A stretch of DNA of 64,000 nt from Leishmania donovani (taxonomy: Eukaryota > Euglenozoa > Kinetoplastea > Trypanosomatida > Trypanosomatidae). The notes below the pieces were generated by a model. The model saw only the letters and a program-made list of their open reading frames with translations. It was not told the DNA's origin and did no database searches. Numbering within the stretch: the first letter of the stretch is position 1; the number at the start of each line of letters is the position of its first letter. The DNA lies in assembly GCF_000227135.1 (NCBI RefSeq), contig NC_018253.1, positions 766,762 through 830,761 of the forward strand. The letters run 5' to 3'. Shown here piece by piece: positions 1 through 11,500 of this stretch. The position numbers and the translations under genes are program-made.

Positions 1-911
1 ACGCACCCCGGCGTGAGGCGTGCCAGCTGCCGACGCTGCCGTTCTTCCCCCTCCCAAGCTACTGCTGGCGTCTGTCTCGCGCTCTTTCCCTGCGTTGCCG
101 TTTCGCGGCCTTCTTTTTTGTTGTTTTGATTCGCGTCTTAAGTGCACGCTGGGTGCAGCCATTGTCTCTCTCCCTTCCTAACACCTCTGTGACACACACG
201 CACACGCACACACAAATACACGCACGAGCGTGCATTGGCAAAGACGCAACGGAAGCGCACACAAAACCGAGGGCCGCCAGCAGTGTGCGCCCAACTGCGC
301 TGACACTAACACACATACATACAAACATACTCAGAGGGAGAGAGACACGCGTGCCAGACGTGTATAGGAAAAGGGACGGCGAGGCCGCGGGTTTAGACGA
401 CAGCACGATTATAGGCGTAGCTTTTGGGAGGAGGAAAGATGGGTGGAGTCTGCAGGCCTGCAGGGAGCGTCCGCAGACGGGCATGACGTCTTCCCTCTTC
501 CCTCTCGTGTGCCTGCATGTGCGTGTGACTGCGCATATGTGTGTGTGTGATCCTCTGTGACTACCCCCCTCTCTCTCCTTGACGTTGTGGTCACTTCGCC
601 GCGCACCTCCACCGTTCCTTCTCCCTTCGGCCAACTACCACCTCACTTCCCCCCTCGTCACGCACGCACATACTAAACATGCCGCCCTTTGATCTGGCTC
701 CGTCCTCAGCGTCGGCGCACCACTCTCCTTGTTTGGGGCCTTCTCTGTCCTTCCTTTCTGTGCTGCGCTTCTCGCTATTCGCACACGAGGTCTGCTTCTT
801 AAAAGCTTGCGCCGTATCTGCTCGCCTTTGCCCTTTGCCTGCGCAACAGGGCACCTGCCAGGCAGCCAACGCATACCCACTAACGCATAGCCCGACGTGC
901 ACGCGTCCACG
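1..911 (+). other. Intergenic region / 5' UTR of the PQ-loop gene
   Basis: I see no supported gene here. The sequence is rich in CA/TG microsatellite and C/T runs. A pyrimidine-rich stretch around 725-780 is followed by an AG at 788-789, a plausible spliced-leader acceptor for the gene starting at 912. The first bases could be the tail of an upstream gene (one frame stops at 14-16), but this cannot be decided from the window. Confidence 0.6.
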
Positions 912-2018
912 ATGGAGGCGCTGAGAGTATGCTTCCAGATTGCGCTCGTTATCGCACCTCATATTGGATACTGCGCGCAGCATGCGGAAATTCACCGCAC
1001 CCAGTCGATTGAAGGCTACTCCCCCGTGGTCTCCCTAATCCTGCTGACGAGCAACACACTGCGCATCTACTATTATATTGGCCACCACTTTCTTTTAGCC
1101 CTCCTCCTTCAGGCTATCCTCGGCGTTGCTGTGCACGGGGTACTGCTGTGCAAGGTGCTGGAAGTGCACGTGCAGCAGCTGCTGGACGCCCGGGTCACGG
1201 ACATATACGACGAGGACAGCGCCGCCGTTATCGAGACTGCGGCAGCAGGGACTCCAACAGTGGCACCGTCGTCTTCTGCGGCCGGCTCTGGCGGAGCGGC
1301 GGAAAAGCAAAACCAGGCATTCGGCGATAGAGACGACACGGCCCCTTCACCAAATACCGCCGCAGCGCCTGCTGCGGAGTGGCCGGCCTCGTCTAGCGCG
1401 GCGCACAACGGGTACGAGGGCTCGGGCGACGTGCCGCCATCGCTTGCCCCATCGGCTGGCATCGGGTGTGTGACTTCCAAGTTTCTGCAGGTCCTCTTCC
1501 GCATTGAGGACTGTATCGAAGCCAGCTTGCTTCGGAACACTCCGCCTCAGTTCGTCTACAACTACGCCATCGCTGCTACCGCTGCGCTGGTGGTGGCGCT
1601 GCTCTACTATGTCTCCATTGGCCGCGTCTGGAAGAACGCGGCCGAGGTGGTAGGGTATACGGCGCTCGGCATCGAGGCCCTACTCGTGCTCCCGCAGATT
1701 CTCCGCAACGCTCGGCGGCGCAGCACCGAGGGCCTTACCATGCTGCTCATCCTCACGTGGGTGGGCGGTGATGTTATCAAAGTGATTTACTTTATCTATG
1801 CAAAACAGGCACTGCCCTTTATTGTGTGCGGCTGCTTCCAGGTCTTCCTGGACATTGTGGTGGTGGCGCAGATTGTGTACTACCGCTTGATTGTGAAGCG
1901 GGAGAGCGAGGTGCTCATAGAGGGCGACGACGGCGCTGGTGGGCAATACCGCGACGGTGCCGTGCCCGCGGTGGACCCGCTTGAGTCGCAAAATATGCCC
2001 AGTCTAAGGGTTCTGTAG
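912..2018 (+). CDS. PQ-loop repeat membrane protein, SLC66A2 (PQLC1)-like
   Basis: The 368-aa product has two PQ-loop repeats separated by a low-complexity Ala/Ser/Gly loop (about residues 100-185). Repeat 1 has the signature IHRTQSIEGYS followed by a hydrophobic helix and NTLRIYYYIG, close to the IHRTKS.EGFS...NILRI pattern of SLC66A2. Repeat 2 has LPQILRNARRRSTEGLTML and a GGDVIKVIYFI helix. Several further hydrophobic helices are visible, consistent with a seven-helix transporter-like fold. Family members act in endolysosomal or Golgi membranes; substrate and location here are unknown. The first PQ dipeptide is replaced (sequence CAQHAE), while the second PQ is intact. The start is the first ATG in the frame; the only upstream candidate is a GTG at 897. 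The C-terminal tail is acidic and short. Confidence 0.85.
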   Translation: MEALRVCFQIALVIAPHIGYCAQHAEIHRTQSIEGYSPVVSLILLTSNTLRIYYYIGHHFLLALLLQAILGVAVHGVLLCKVLEVHVQQLLDARVTDIYDEDSAAVIETAAAGTPTVAPSSSAAGSGGAAEKQNQAFGDRDDTAPSPNTAAAPAAEWPASSSAAHNGYEGSGDVPPSLAPSAGIGCVTSKFLQVLFRIEDCIEASLLRNTPPQFVYNYAIAATAALVVALLYYVSIGRVWKNAAEVVGYTALGIEALLVLPQILRNARRRSTEGLTMLLILTWVGGDVIKVIYFIYAKQALPFIVCGCFQVFLDIVVVAQIVYYRLIVKRESEVLIEGDDGAGGQYRDGAVPAVDPLESQNMPSLRVL

Positions 2019-3358
2019 GGAGCAGAAGACAAGAACGGAGGAGGTGAGGAGGGTGCGAGGTGGCTCTGTGGCACATGGACATTGAGTGGCACGCTTGCTG
2101 AGCGAGCAAGGCAGCAATCTCTCCCTCCCTCCCCCTCTCTCTCTCTCAGCTCTTTGGCGTGCGCAGCGGCGACGATCTCACTCGCGCGTGTCTCTCCTTC
2201 ACTTTCACTCAGGCACTGACTGCGTCACACACACATATACACACCAGCGCATAACTGTGCTGGTGCACGTCTTTCCCGAGGATCGATTTATTCCTTTCGC
2301 TTTCCATTTGGTGCGCGTCTTTGTGGTACGCTGCAGTGCGTGTCCGTCGTTTCCCTGTTCCTTTTTTTTGTTGCTGCCTCATTTGCTCCCCATCCCCCTT
2401 CATACACAAACAGACACGCACTGTGACACGGGCAGACCCAGCCGCAAATACAGTGACACTCCCCTCTGCGTGCTCTGCCAGTTTTGTCGCCCTCTTGCTG
2501 ACCCCGCATCCCCCCCGGACTGCTTCATATATATCTATGCCTACGCATGTGTTTTCGCTTGGATACCTTTTGTTTTTCTGGTTCCTTTTCCGCTGCCTCG
2601 TCAGCGACTGTGTGTGTGCCCCCTCCGCGTCTGTGCCTGTATCTCTCTCCCTCTCTCTGTATTTGCTCTTATTGCTTCTCTGCCTTTTTTTGCTTCCGTT
2701 CATTCTGTTTTTTTTTTGTATTTCGTCTATGCGCCACGACTACAAGTCTTTGCGACAACTGCGCGGTATGTGGTGTGGGTACACCTCTGTGCACGTGTGT
2801 GGAGGGCATCAAGGAGGCAGCGAGAGAGGGTTGGGGGCGTGGCCGAGTTGATTTCACGCCTCCCCCTTTGGCTCCTCTCCCCGCGCCGCCTGAGTCTGGA
2901 ATAATAGAGCGAGGCAAATGCTGGACCAGTTGCAGGGCTGCTGCGCAGCTGTGCATGCGCGAGTACACCTGAGTGCGCATGCATGCATGCTTTGGTGTTT
3001 GCCTGTGCCTCGGCATTCATGCACTCTTCTCAGATCACAGCTTGTCTACTTCGCCTGCAGACATGCACCATAGACACGCCCCTGCCCGCACTTCGTGCAC
3101 AAGCGTGGTGCCGACGCGCGGGGGTTGAAAAAGGCGAACCTCTTGCTTCAGTCTTCCCATTGTCGTCCCTCTCTCTCTCTCTTCACTCTCCCGACGTGGG
3201 CAACTGTGTACCTTACGCACCGACACACTATCAAAGGCCCCCCCCCTCAAGCATTTTCTATAGGAAAGCAAGAAGAGAGGAGGCTCAGCCCAACGCCACC
3301 AAGCCCTTTCTCATATTCCTTTGCACCTGTTGTCGACGCCTCCCTCTTTCTGGCCTCG
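2019..3358 (+). other. Intergenic region, UTR sequence only
   Basis: About 1.3 kb without a supported gene. It contains T-rich and C/T-rich tracts (for example about 2350-2400 and 2640-2725), CA repeats, and a small GCATGCATGC palindrome near 2980. Open frames on both strands translate to low-complexity Ser/Leu/Phe or Arg/Thr/His strings typical of pyrimidine-rich spacer. Confidence 0.7.
3163..3236 (+). promoter_or_regulatory. Candidate polypyrimidine tract and SL splice acceptor (AG 3235-3236)
   Basis: A CTCTCTCTCTCTTC tract at about 3167-3190 is followed by AG-free sequence to the AG at 3235-3236, 122 nt before the ATG at 3359. An upstream in-frame start would be cut off if this acceptor is used, which supports the 3359 start. 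Inferred from the known trypanosomatid trans-splicing rule (pyrimidine tract, then first AG). Confidence 0.5.
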
Positions 3359-6040
3359 ATGGAGAGCACGATCGAGAGCACGTTGGAGAATGTCGAGCAC
3401 GGCATCCGCAACGCACTGCAGCGCCTCAGCGACGCGCGTGCTCGCTTGGCGACCCAGCGCTCCGCGCTGAATGAAAACAGACTCGTGCTGGTGCGGGCCG
3501 TGTCGCCGCTCCTGCTAGTGTATCCTGCCGAATCAGTGCTGCCGGCCCCTTCCTATTCGCCTTGTGGCGCCTCAGACACGCTTCTTACACCGTTGCTGCG
3601 TGGCCAGTCGGTCAAATCAGCCGTTGCGGCTGGCAGCTCTCCTCGCCACAATGGCCTACTTTGTGAGGTCGATCGTGCCGAGGATTTCGAAGACACTATC
3701 ATCATCAGTCCTGCCGCTGCCGCACGAGAGCGAGCACCCGCACCGCCAACACTGCTAGCACTGCAGCCCCTGCCGCCGATGTCCTCGCCACGCGCTCTTC
3801 CTCAGGCATCGACGTATGCTGGCTTCTACTCGGCTATGGCGGCACGCACACAACAGCTGGAAGAGCAATGCTCCAGCTATTACCGCGAACACGTGAAGCA
3901 CGCGGCCAAGCTGCAGATTGCACAGGTGTGGGCCCGAGAGGTGCAGCCGTGGTTCGAGAAGGTTGTGCATCGCGGCTTCTTCCAGCATGTGATTCTCCGG
4001 CTTGACGCGCTGAATCGACGGGTGGTTCGGCTGTGTCGGCGGTTGGCGCTGGATCGACCTCAGTACATACCAAGCCGCCAGTGCACAATTCCGATAAGAA
4101 GGGGCATGTGTGCGCACGGTCAGATGGTGGGCGAGGAGGGACATCTCCACGGCCGCCAACCGCACTCACAGTGTTGCCCCCATCTCGCGGGGGGCGTGTG
4201 CAACCGAGGGCAAACAAATGGATTACGTGGCGTCAATGGACAAGTCCGCTCAGCCAGCGACGATGGCGGAGAGGGACAAGCGGCACAGAAGTGTGGCTGC
4301 ACAGCAGAGGCCACGAGCCTTTCGGCGCCGCCGAGCCAACAGGGACGCACCAGCGATGCTGCTCTCAAGCTTGACAGCGCGGATGGCAACAACCACCCCA
4401 TGTGCTCTCTTTGGCGCCAGTACATTCAGATGGTGTCGCAGCCAGACGCTCTGGACGACGAGCATCGTCAGGCGGGCGAAGAGAGCCACAGCCCACCGTC
4501 GCCGCTACTGCGCACGCCTCGCTCTCTCCGACATGTGTGGCATGTCACCATGGAGGGCTTGACCAGCAGCGATGCCGGCGCAGTCAGCGACTCGATGACC
4601 GCGGAACCCCCTAGCGCTCTGCCCGCCGCCGACAGCGTCTCCGTCGGCGATGTGATGCCGCACCCAGGCTGCCGACTGCACCAGCGCGGCCACGTCGATG
4701 CACTTGTGCGAAACCTCAGCAACCTTGTGAGGCGACGCGCCTCACTTCACCTGCCACTGCCTCCTCAGCAGTCGACACTGCGGCTCTGCAACCATGATGA
4801 GCACGAGCATGAGGTGGGTTGTCACGACGGCCGCGATGACGCTGCTGGCGATGGGCGTCGTGGTGCGACTGCCCTTGTGCGAGAACGTCTGCCATTGGAC
4901 ACGGGCTCTCCCCCTGTGGCCCTCCACCACTCTCATCTGTGTGTACTGCTTTGCTGCGCGATGCAACTCTGCTCTCTGGCGCAGCTGTGCAACGCGATCC
5001 GCGCAGGTCAACCTCTGTGCTACGTAACACCGCCACCTCAACTTGCTTATGATGCTGACGTGGGTGGTTGCTCTGGTGACGACAACGTCGCAGATGACGG
5101 CATCGGCGGTGTGGAGGTGGTGCATATCGGTCCGCACGAGCCGATGACTGTGTCGGCAAGGGCCACGGATGGCCCTTTCACATGCCAACGCACGTGTGAA
5201 GGACAGATTGCAGAGGCCTTGGCAGCGGTCTACCACACCGTGCCCTGTCTGCTCTCGCAGTTGAGCCTTGCACTTCAGAAGCGAAGGGGTGGCGCCGAGT
5301 ACAGCGGCAATGCGCAGCGGGAAGAAAGGAGCGAAGTAGCGGCTTCCGAAACGGATGAGGCCACTGGATCGAAACCGTGTGCGGCGTCGGCGGAAGAGGA
5401 CCGCTTTTGTGTGACGAACAGCGCCGCAGATGCTGGTGCTGGAAAGGATAGCGCCACTGGCGCCGCTCTTTGGCCAACCGTGGGAGACGCGGCCCGTGAC
5501 CGTGACGCCTTTGTTCGGCGGTGGCTTTCGCTCGCCTCGTCGTTGCTCACCACCGAGTTGCCGCCGCCAAGCACCCCACTCACCGAGGTGCCTTCAGTTT
5601 ACGCCCGTGTACTGCGTGTTGGGTCCTTGTTCCGCTCTCTCCTGGATGCCGCTGAGGATGAGTGTGACGAGAGGCTTCTACAGCCTGCTGCAGGAGCAGC
5701 TTCCGCGGTGTTGTCCCCAACGACAACGACCCCTCTCACTACCGCGCGAGCGGACGTATCCACCTTGGCGATACATGAGATTCACGTTGCACAACGCAAC
5801 ACCACTGCAGCCCATCGTATTGCTCGTGCTGTTCCCGCTTCATCGATTCCGCTCGCGGCGACGACTCGGGTGAGCACGTTGCGCCAGATGGAGCTGCAGA
5901 CGCGTCAGCAATGGCAGTCCATGGAGACGAGTCTCTCCGTCGCCCGTTCCATGGCAGCGGCGGCCCTCAAGCGGGCTGCACCCAGCGACGACGAGGCGGG
6001 CGATGTAGCGGTCTTGCGAGCGCCGATGCCGCTTGCTTGA
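3359..6040 (+). CDS. Hypothetical protein, coiled-coil-like ends
   Basis: I do not recognise this 893-aa protein. Residues 1-45 (MESTIESTLENVEHGIRNAL onward) and a stretch near 155-250 are strongly helical with heptad-like spacing (for example YREHVKHAAKLQIAQVWARE). A short helical segment (LRQMELQTRQQWQSME) lies near the C-terminus. The middle is low-complexity with scattered Cys/His and acidic runs and shows no enzyme motif. The frame stays open upstream to about 3095, but the tract/AG pair at 3163-3236 and the natural helical N-terminus favour 3359. The codon bias (G/C third positions) matches its neighbours, so it is a real gene. It could be a structural or cytoskeletal protein, but nothing in the sequence proves that. 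Confidence 0.8.
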   Translation: MESTIESTLENVEHGIRNALQRLSDARARLATQRSALNENRLVLVRAVSPLLLVYPAESVLPAPSYSPCGASDTLLTPLLRGQSVKSAVAAGSSPRHNGLLCEVDRAEDFEDTIIISPAAAARERAPAPPTLLALQPLPPMSSPRALPQASTYAGFYSAMAARTQQLEEQCSSYYREHVKHAAKLQIAQVWAREVQPWFEKVVHRGFFQHVILRLDALNRRVVRLCRRLALDRPQYIPSRQCTIPIRRGMCAHGQMVGEEGHLHGRQPHSQCCPHLAGGVCNRGQTNGLRGVNGQVRSASDDGGEGQAAQKCGCTAEATSLSAPPSQQGRTSDAALKLDSADGNNHPMCSLWRQYIQMVSQPDALDDEHRQAGEESHSPPSPLLRTPRSLRHVWHVTMEGLTSSDAGAVSDSMTAEPPSALPAADSVSVGDVMPHPGCRLHQRGHVDALVRNLSNLVRRRASLHLPLPPQQSTLRLCNHDEHEHEVGCHDGRDDAAGDGRRGATALVRERLPLDTGSPPVALHHSHLCVLLCCAMQLCSLAQLCNAIRAGQPLCYVTPPPQLAYDADVGGCSGDDNVADDGIGGVEVVHIGPHEPMTVSARATDGPFTCQRTCEGQIAEALAAVYHTVPCLLSQLSLALQKRRGGAEYSGNAQREERSEVAASETDEATGSKPCAASAEEDRFCVTNSAADAGAGKDSATGAALWPTVGDAARDRDAFVRRWLSLASSLLTTELPPPSTPLTEVPSVYARVLRVGSLFRSLLDAAEDECDERLLQPAAGAASAVLSPTTTTPLTTARADVSTLAIHEIHVAQRNTTAAHRIARAVPASSIPLAATTRVSTLRQMELQTRQQWQSMETSLSVARSMAAAALKRAAPSDDEAGDVAVLRAPMPLA

Positions 6041-8590
6041 TTGCTATTATTCTCTCGCGTCTGTGCTCTTTGCTCTCGCACACCATTTGGACTGGCTGAT
6101 CTCGCCTTTTACCTTTCCTCTCTTCCCCCCCCCCTCGTGGGGGCCATCCTTCTCACTCCTTCTCCTGCTCCTCCAGTGCTGCTATCAAGCGCGTATCCGC
6201 TCGAAAACTCGAATAAAGCGAAGCAGAAAAAGCGTATCACCCTCACCGCGGAGTTGTTTTACCCGTTGTTGCGCTCATAGTGATAAGTCTCATGGGATAG
6301 GTGAATAACCTCGTCATTCTCGCCCCTTCCCCCCTCCCCCACCCTACCTGCCTTCGAGAGCGCGCGCATCTCGCCGCTTTCTTTCTCCATGCCTCTCCGC
6401 TCACTCTGCTCCTTGTCCCTGTCCACATGTACACGCGACTGATCCAACGCCTCATAGTTTTACATCCAGCACTTTTGACTGGGCGCACACCTCTCTTATT
6501 CTCCCGCTGTCTCTCTCTCTCTCTACCGGGCTGTCGCCGCTCGCCACCACTACCTCTGGCGTCGCGGCTGTTGGCAGCCGTCATCACTCTGTTTCTCCCC
6601 CTCAGCCCCACCGCGTCTGCAGGGCAACCGCGGCGCTTTATCTTGTGTGCCTGCGTGTGAGTGCGTCTGCTCGGCTATCCGTCTTATCGCGCTCTCTGTG
6701 CCCACACACGCACACACACATACACTTAAGGACACCTCTCTTTTTCGTTTGCTGTTGCTGCTGCCCCCCTTTCCCCCTCCCCTTCTCCCCCTCGGCCCTC
6801 CCGCCATATCTGCTTCTCGTTCGCCGCGGCTGTGCGTGTCTGCGTGTGTGCACGCGTTGTCGTGCTCGTAACGCCACCATTGTAACGGGTGATTTTCCTT
6901 TGAGAAGCGGAAGAGAGAGGTGAGGTGAGGTGAGGCTACGCATCGGCGCCCGTGCACACGCACGCAGTGTGGGGATTGCTGGAGGCATCGGTCACGCTTG
7001 CACTGAAGAACACAGAGGGAGACCAAGAGGGCGACGCATCATTGGAGTTGAAAGTGGCTTCATTGCAAGGTAGGTCGGTCACGAAGGTCTTCGCAGAGAC
7101 GCCGGTGTTGCACGTGGCAGCCCTCTTTCTTCACCATTGGCGTCTCTGTCCTCGTTCTCCACCTCGCTCTGCGGCCGTTCTCACCGCCAGCTTCCTTTTC
7201 GTCATCCCTGCCTGCAACTTGCGACCCTTCTTCTGCCTTCCCGGCGTGAGGAGAAGGGCAACAACATAGTAGGCGAAATTTCAACCCCCGCCTTACGTGT
7301 GTGTATGTACGTGAGCGTGGGCCTTCCGTGAACGGTAGCAGGGGCAAGCCACAGCAACAAGAGGCAAGAGGAGGAGGACGCGGCTTTCTGCGGATCGGAG
7401 AATACGACTACTAATAAGATACACACACTGACACAGACACACACAGTCACAGACAGGGGGGCACGCACATCCCTCTCCTTCCCTCTGCTCCTCCTTTGCG
7501 GGCTTGAAAAGGAGTGCTGCGCTGAGAGCACCGACCACACGTGACATCCGCTGCCGAGTTAGACCTTTTCGTCTTCTCTCCCCTTCATATCCTCACGTGT
7601 GTCGGTTCCTGTGTTGCTTCGTGCCCTTTCGTTGCTTCTCTTCTTTTCAAAGGTTGTCGTGCACGCACGTGTGTGCATGCGAGTGTGCGTGCGCTTGTCA
7701 GGTATGCCCGTGTATGCCTTTCTTTGCCTGTGCAGCACATCTGTGACGCGTTTTCTTCCATTCCCTCCTGCACGGCTTGCTTTTTTCTGGCGCGCGCCAA
7801 GAGAGGACTTGGTTAGGGTTCGGGTCTGGCACACGCGTCAAGAAGTTCCGTAATACGCAGCGCGCGCGCACACACACACCCCTGCGCACACAGACGTGCG
7901 CACGGCACACAGCAACGCGAGGCACACGCTTCGCCTTCTTTCTGCTGCTTTGTTGTGTCTCTGCTTCTCTGTGCGCTCATCACGGATCGCCAGCGAGACG
8001 CAGCAACAGGAGAAACACGAACGAAGACAGAGGAAGACGAGGGCTGACGTTCGTGGATTGTGTGCACGTGCGTGCATACACATAGGTACTGCAGAGCGTG
8101 TCCTATCGGATGAGGTTAGGCACAGCGCTGAGTTGCTCGTCCGCCTTGAACATATATCCGCCTACCTTTTGCTGTACTCGCGTGCTCCGACGAAGAAAGG
8201 ACCAGTGCGGTGCGGCGCGAGGGGAAGCTGTAAAGCAAGCAGAGTCGAGAATTCAGTACCTCCCCCTCCCCTTTATCCTTATTTCGTTCGCTCGCTCGCT
8301 CTCTTTGCCCTCACGCTGAGCACAGTGGCCTTGGGTGACGGTTGTGTTCTTGCATTCTTCATCCTTTTCGTGTGCGCGCTCACTCTTCTTTCGCTTCCGT
8401 GTGCGTGTGTGTGTCAGTCTTACCTGCGCATTCTCTTTGTTCGCCCGCCTGCTCTTCGTTTTTTTTTTCCGTTACCTCTCTTCGCCCTTGCCGCTCTCTC
8501 TCTCTCTCTCGATTGCTCGCTGTTGTCTGCCCGCCCTGCCGCGTAGTCGCGGGGAACGGAAAGTTGCACGTGCTAGACAGGTGGACTGTA
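6041..8590 (+). other. Intergenic region, UTR sequence only
   Basis: About 2.5 kb with no supported gene. It holds several pyrimidine tracts, CA/TG microsatellites (around 6705-6720, 7420-7445, 7865-7880) and a GAGGTGAGGTGAGGTGAGG short tandem near 6917-6935. The single telomere-like GGTTAGGGTT at 7811 is isolated and probably chance. Confidence 0.65.
8459..8546 (+). promoter_or_regulatory. Polypyrimidine tract and SL splice acceptor (AG 8545-8546)
   Basis: A run of T (8459-8469) and CTCTCTCTCTCTCTC (about 8493-8510) leads, without an intervening AG, to CGTAG ending at 8546. That is 44 nt upstream of the ATG at 8591. This is one of the clearest acceptor layouts in the window and it decides the start of the pseudokinase gene, because the frame is open further upstream. 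Confidence 0.65.
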
Positions 8591-11500
8591 ATGGGGTGTA
8601 AAAGCTTCAAAGGTCGACTGGGCCCGCTGAACCGCGGCGACGACGGTGACCCGAATGATCAGCTGCCAAGTGGAAAGAAGGGCAAGGCGCTCAATAACTT
8701 CAACGGCGTGGCTTTTCGTGGCTTTGGCGTTGGCGCCCCCGCGCACAACAACGGCAAGGCAGGCGGCAACAGCATCGCGGCGTTCCGCCCTGATGGTGAG
8801 ACGGCCAATGCATACTACAAGTATGTCATGGAGCTGCGCCGTGTCGCGGTGGCGCAGGGCATTCTGCCATCCGTGACCGACGACGCTATCGTCGCACTGG
8901 ATGCGACAGGCGACAAAGACGGCACGCTGGCAGGAACTAAAGGCGCGACTGACAAGGCGTTTCACCGCAGCACGAATGATGACTCGACGAACGCCAGCGG
9001 CCAGCACGTCAGTCCGCCGGCGCGGACACTGACGGTTTATCAGCTCCAACCGCTAGCCGGCGACACGTGTATCGCGAAGGGCATGTACAGCGAGGTTCAC
9101 CTTGCGCACCTCTCCGTTTTTACTGGGCTCTCGGAGGAGACGGTGAACGCGACTTTGCCGCGGAATGCCCCGGCACGGCGAGGCAACACCGACGGTGCGG
9201 CCGCCTGCGCTGCCGGCCGTGATCGCTCCTCCTTCAGCTTTGGAGGGGACGTGAACTCGACAAAGAGCCTCAACTCCGGCCGCGACATCATCGACGCCAC
9301 CTCTGCCCATGACGCGAACACGATCGTTGGACCGGTTTCCGCCCCCGCTGCGACACCGACGGTTGCTCCGACCTGCGCAGCTGTGGCGCACTACATCATA
9401 GCAATGAAAGAGTTTTTCCTGCACAGCGGCTACACCTCTAGCTTTGTGCTGGAGCAGGTCTGCCTCGAGGTGCGACGGTGGGCGCGGCTGTCGACGTACT
9501 GCCCGCGCCTCCTCCGCTGCTACCAGCTGGAGTACGTCTTTGCTGACGGCATCTTCATGACTGTGCCAGAGGCATCATACCAGTTCTTTCCCGGACGGGA
9601 AAACCACGGCGGCAATGGTGGCGCGGCTGCTGGCGGGCTCTCCGCTTCCGGTAATCTCGCCACAGGCTCCGCTGGTCGTGCAGAGGATCACAGGAAGCCG
9701 CTCTCTGGCAGCGGCGCCCACCTACTTGCCAGTCTTTTGAATCGCCACTCGCACTCCAGTCCGAAGTCGCAGCAGCAAAACGCGGTCGGTGGCACACCGC
9801 GCAAACTGCGCTTGTATCTCGAGTACGCCAAGCATGGCACTCTGCGTGGGTTCCAGGTAAAGGAGATGCCGTCGCGCTTTGAGAGAAGGCGGCTGCATGA
9901 GCTGACCGCGCGCGCCTACATGCGAGACGTCCTCCTGGCGCTTCTGCAGATGCACGACAGGGGCGAGATGCAGTACGATCTGTGCGCCAAGGCCGTCTTC
10001 CTTCACAGGCCGATTCAGAGTGTCTACTACACGTACTTTCCTGCCTACATTTCCGACCTGCCGACCGGCGACTTGACGAGTGTGACGCCGGCGCAGCTGG
10101 GCAAGGCGCTGGGGTTGCTGGACCCGCCGCCGGGATCACTGGACCTGCATCGGGTACCGCCGCTGACGAGCGACAGCACCAGCCAGAAGCGAAAGAATTT
10201 TGAGAATGAGCCGATTAACGGCACCCCGTCGCCGTTGTTGAAGCACCGCCGTGGCGTTCTTGGCGAGCAGCGGAAAAAAACGTCGTCCTCGGTTCAGCGC
10301 ACCGGCAAAGCAGCCGGCGTCGAGGCCCACCGGACGCACAACGTCTCCATGCTGGCGCATAACACCAGCTGTATGCCGCAGGTGCCTGCGATGGATGCCA
10401 ACCCCGAGGAGAGCAACGAAACCTTGGGTGGGCAAGGTATGGCAGCCGTCCAGGCCTGCGAGCAGCGGAACGGTAACACGGTCACAATAGAGAGTGGAAA
10501 CACTGCTGAGGTGGCCCACGGCAACAACGCTTCCTTCACGAGTGCCCAGGAGGTCGGCTCGTACGAGTCACCGTTACGGGCAGCGTCCATGACCGAAACC
10601 GGCTTTCGCGGGGGCCTGGTGGCCTCCGGTAGCCCGTCGACGACACACGCGAGCTCCGGCACCCACACGCTGAGCAAGCAAAACAGGGCCAATAGTGTGA
10701 GCGCCTTTGGCATATCCGAGGCGAGCGGCGACGACGGCACCCACCAGCTCCGCTTACATGAGACTTACCTCCGTTTTATGAGCGAGTTCGAGTTCATGCA
10801 CACCCACGAGGGCGACGGCTTGCCCTTTCCGTCCCCGCACGACGGAGTGCGTGGCCAGGCGGATGCAGAGATGCTTGCGTCAACAATGGCATCAGAGGAG
10901 GCACTCAAGGCGCCGCCGATGCGGGTGGTGCCGCTGCAGAACACGAGTCTCGGCGGCGTTGCGATCTTGTCGCCGGACCACTACGTCGTGAAGCCCATCG
11001 AAACGCCGCTGCACGACTTACGCGGCCGCCTCCCCATTCTCCTTCCACCATCCACCACTCACGCCGCTTTCTTCTGCGGGGGCCCGCAGCACCAGCGGCA
11101 GGTCACGCATAAGTCGCCGAGCTCTTCCGCCCCGATGGTGGTTGGGAGTCCCTCTACCGAGCCGTTTTGCGCGCCGCAGACTCTGAGCTCTGGGACGACA
11201 AAGCTGGACGCTGTCGGCTCGCTTGGCCGTTGCCGCGGCGGCGCGCCGCTGGTGAAGCTGAATCACACCTCACTGATCCGTCGCGCCTTGGGCTTCGCTG
11301 ACTCTAGACGGCTAGAAGACGTTCCAGTGCACAAGTACGTGACTGTCACGCATGCGGCACCAGAGGTGCTGCACCGTCGCCTATTCTCGACCGCGAGCGA
11401 CATCTACGCCTTTGCCATGACCTTTGTCGAGCTTGTTTCGGATGGAGGTGTCATTATGGAGGAATGTCTGCCAGCGAATCTGCCCAAGCCTCTGACGCGT

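Noticed and set aside
2086..2904. 272-aa open frame on the + strand
   Set aside because: Low-complexity translation of C/T-rich spacer between two clear genes.
4081..4215. Cys/His-rich stretch in the unknown protein at 3359, zinc-finger-like at first sight
   Set aside because: Spacing is irregular and matches no finger class; sits in low-complexity sequence.
7811..7820. Telomere-like GGTTAGGGTT
   Set aside because: Single unit plus a fragment in ordinary spacer; no array.
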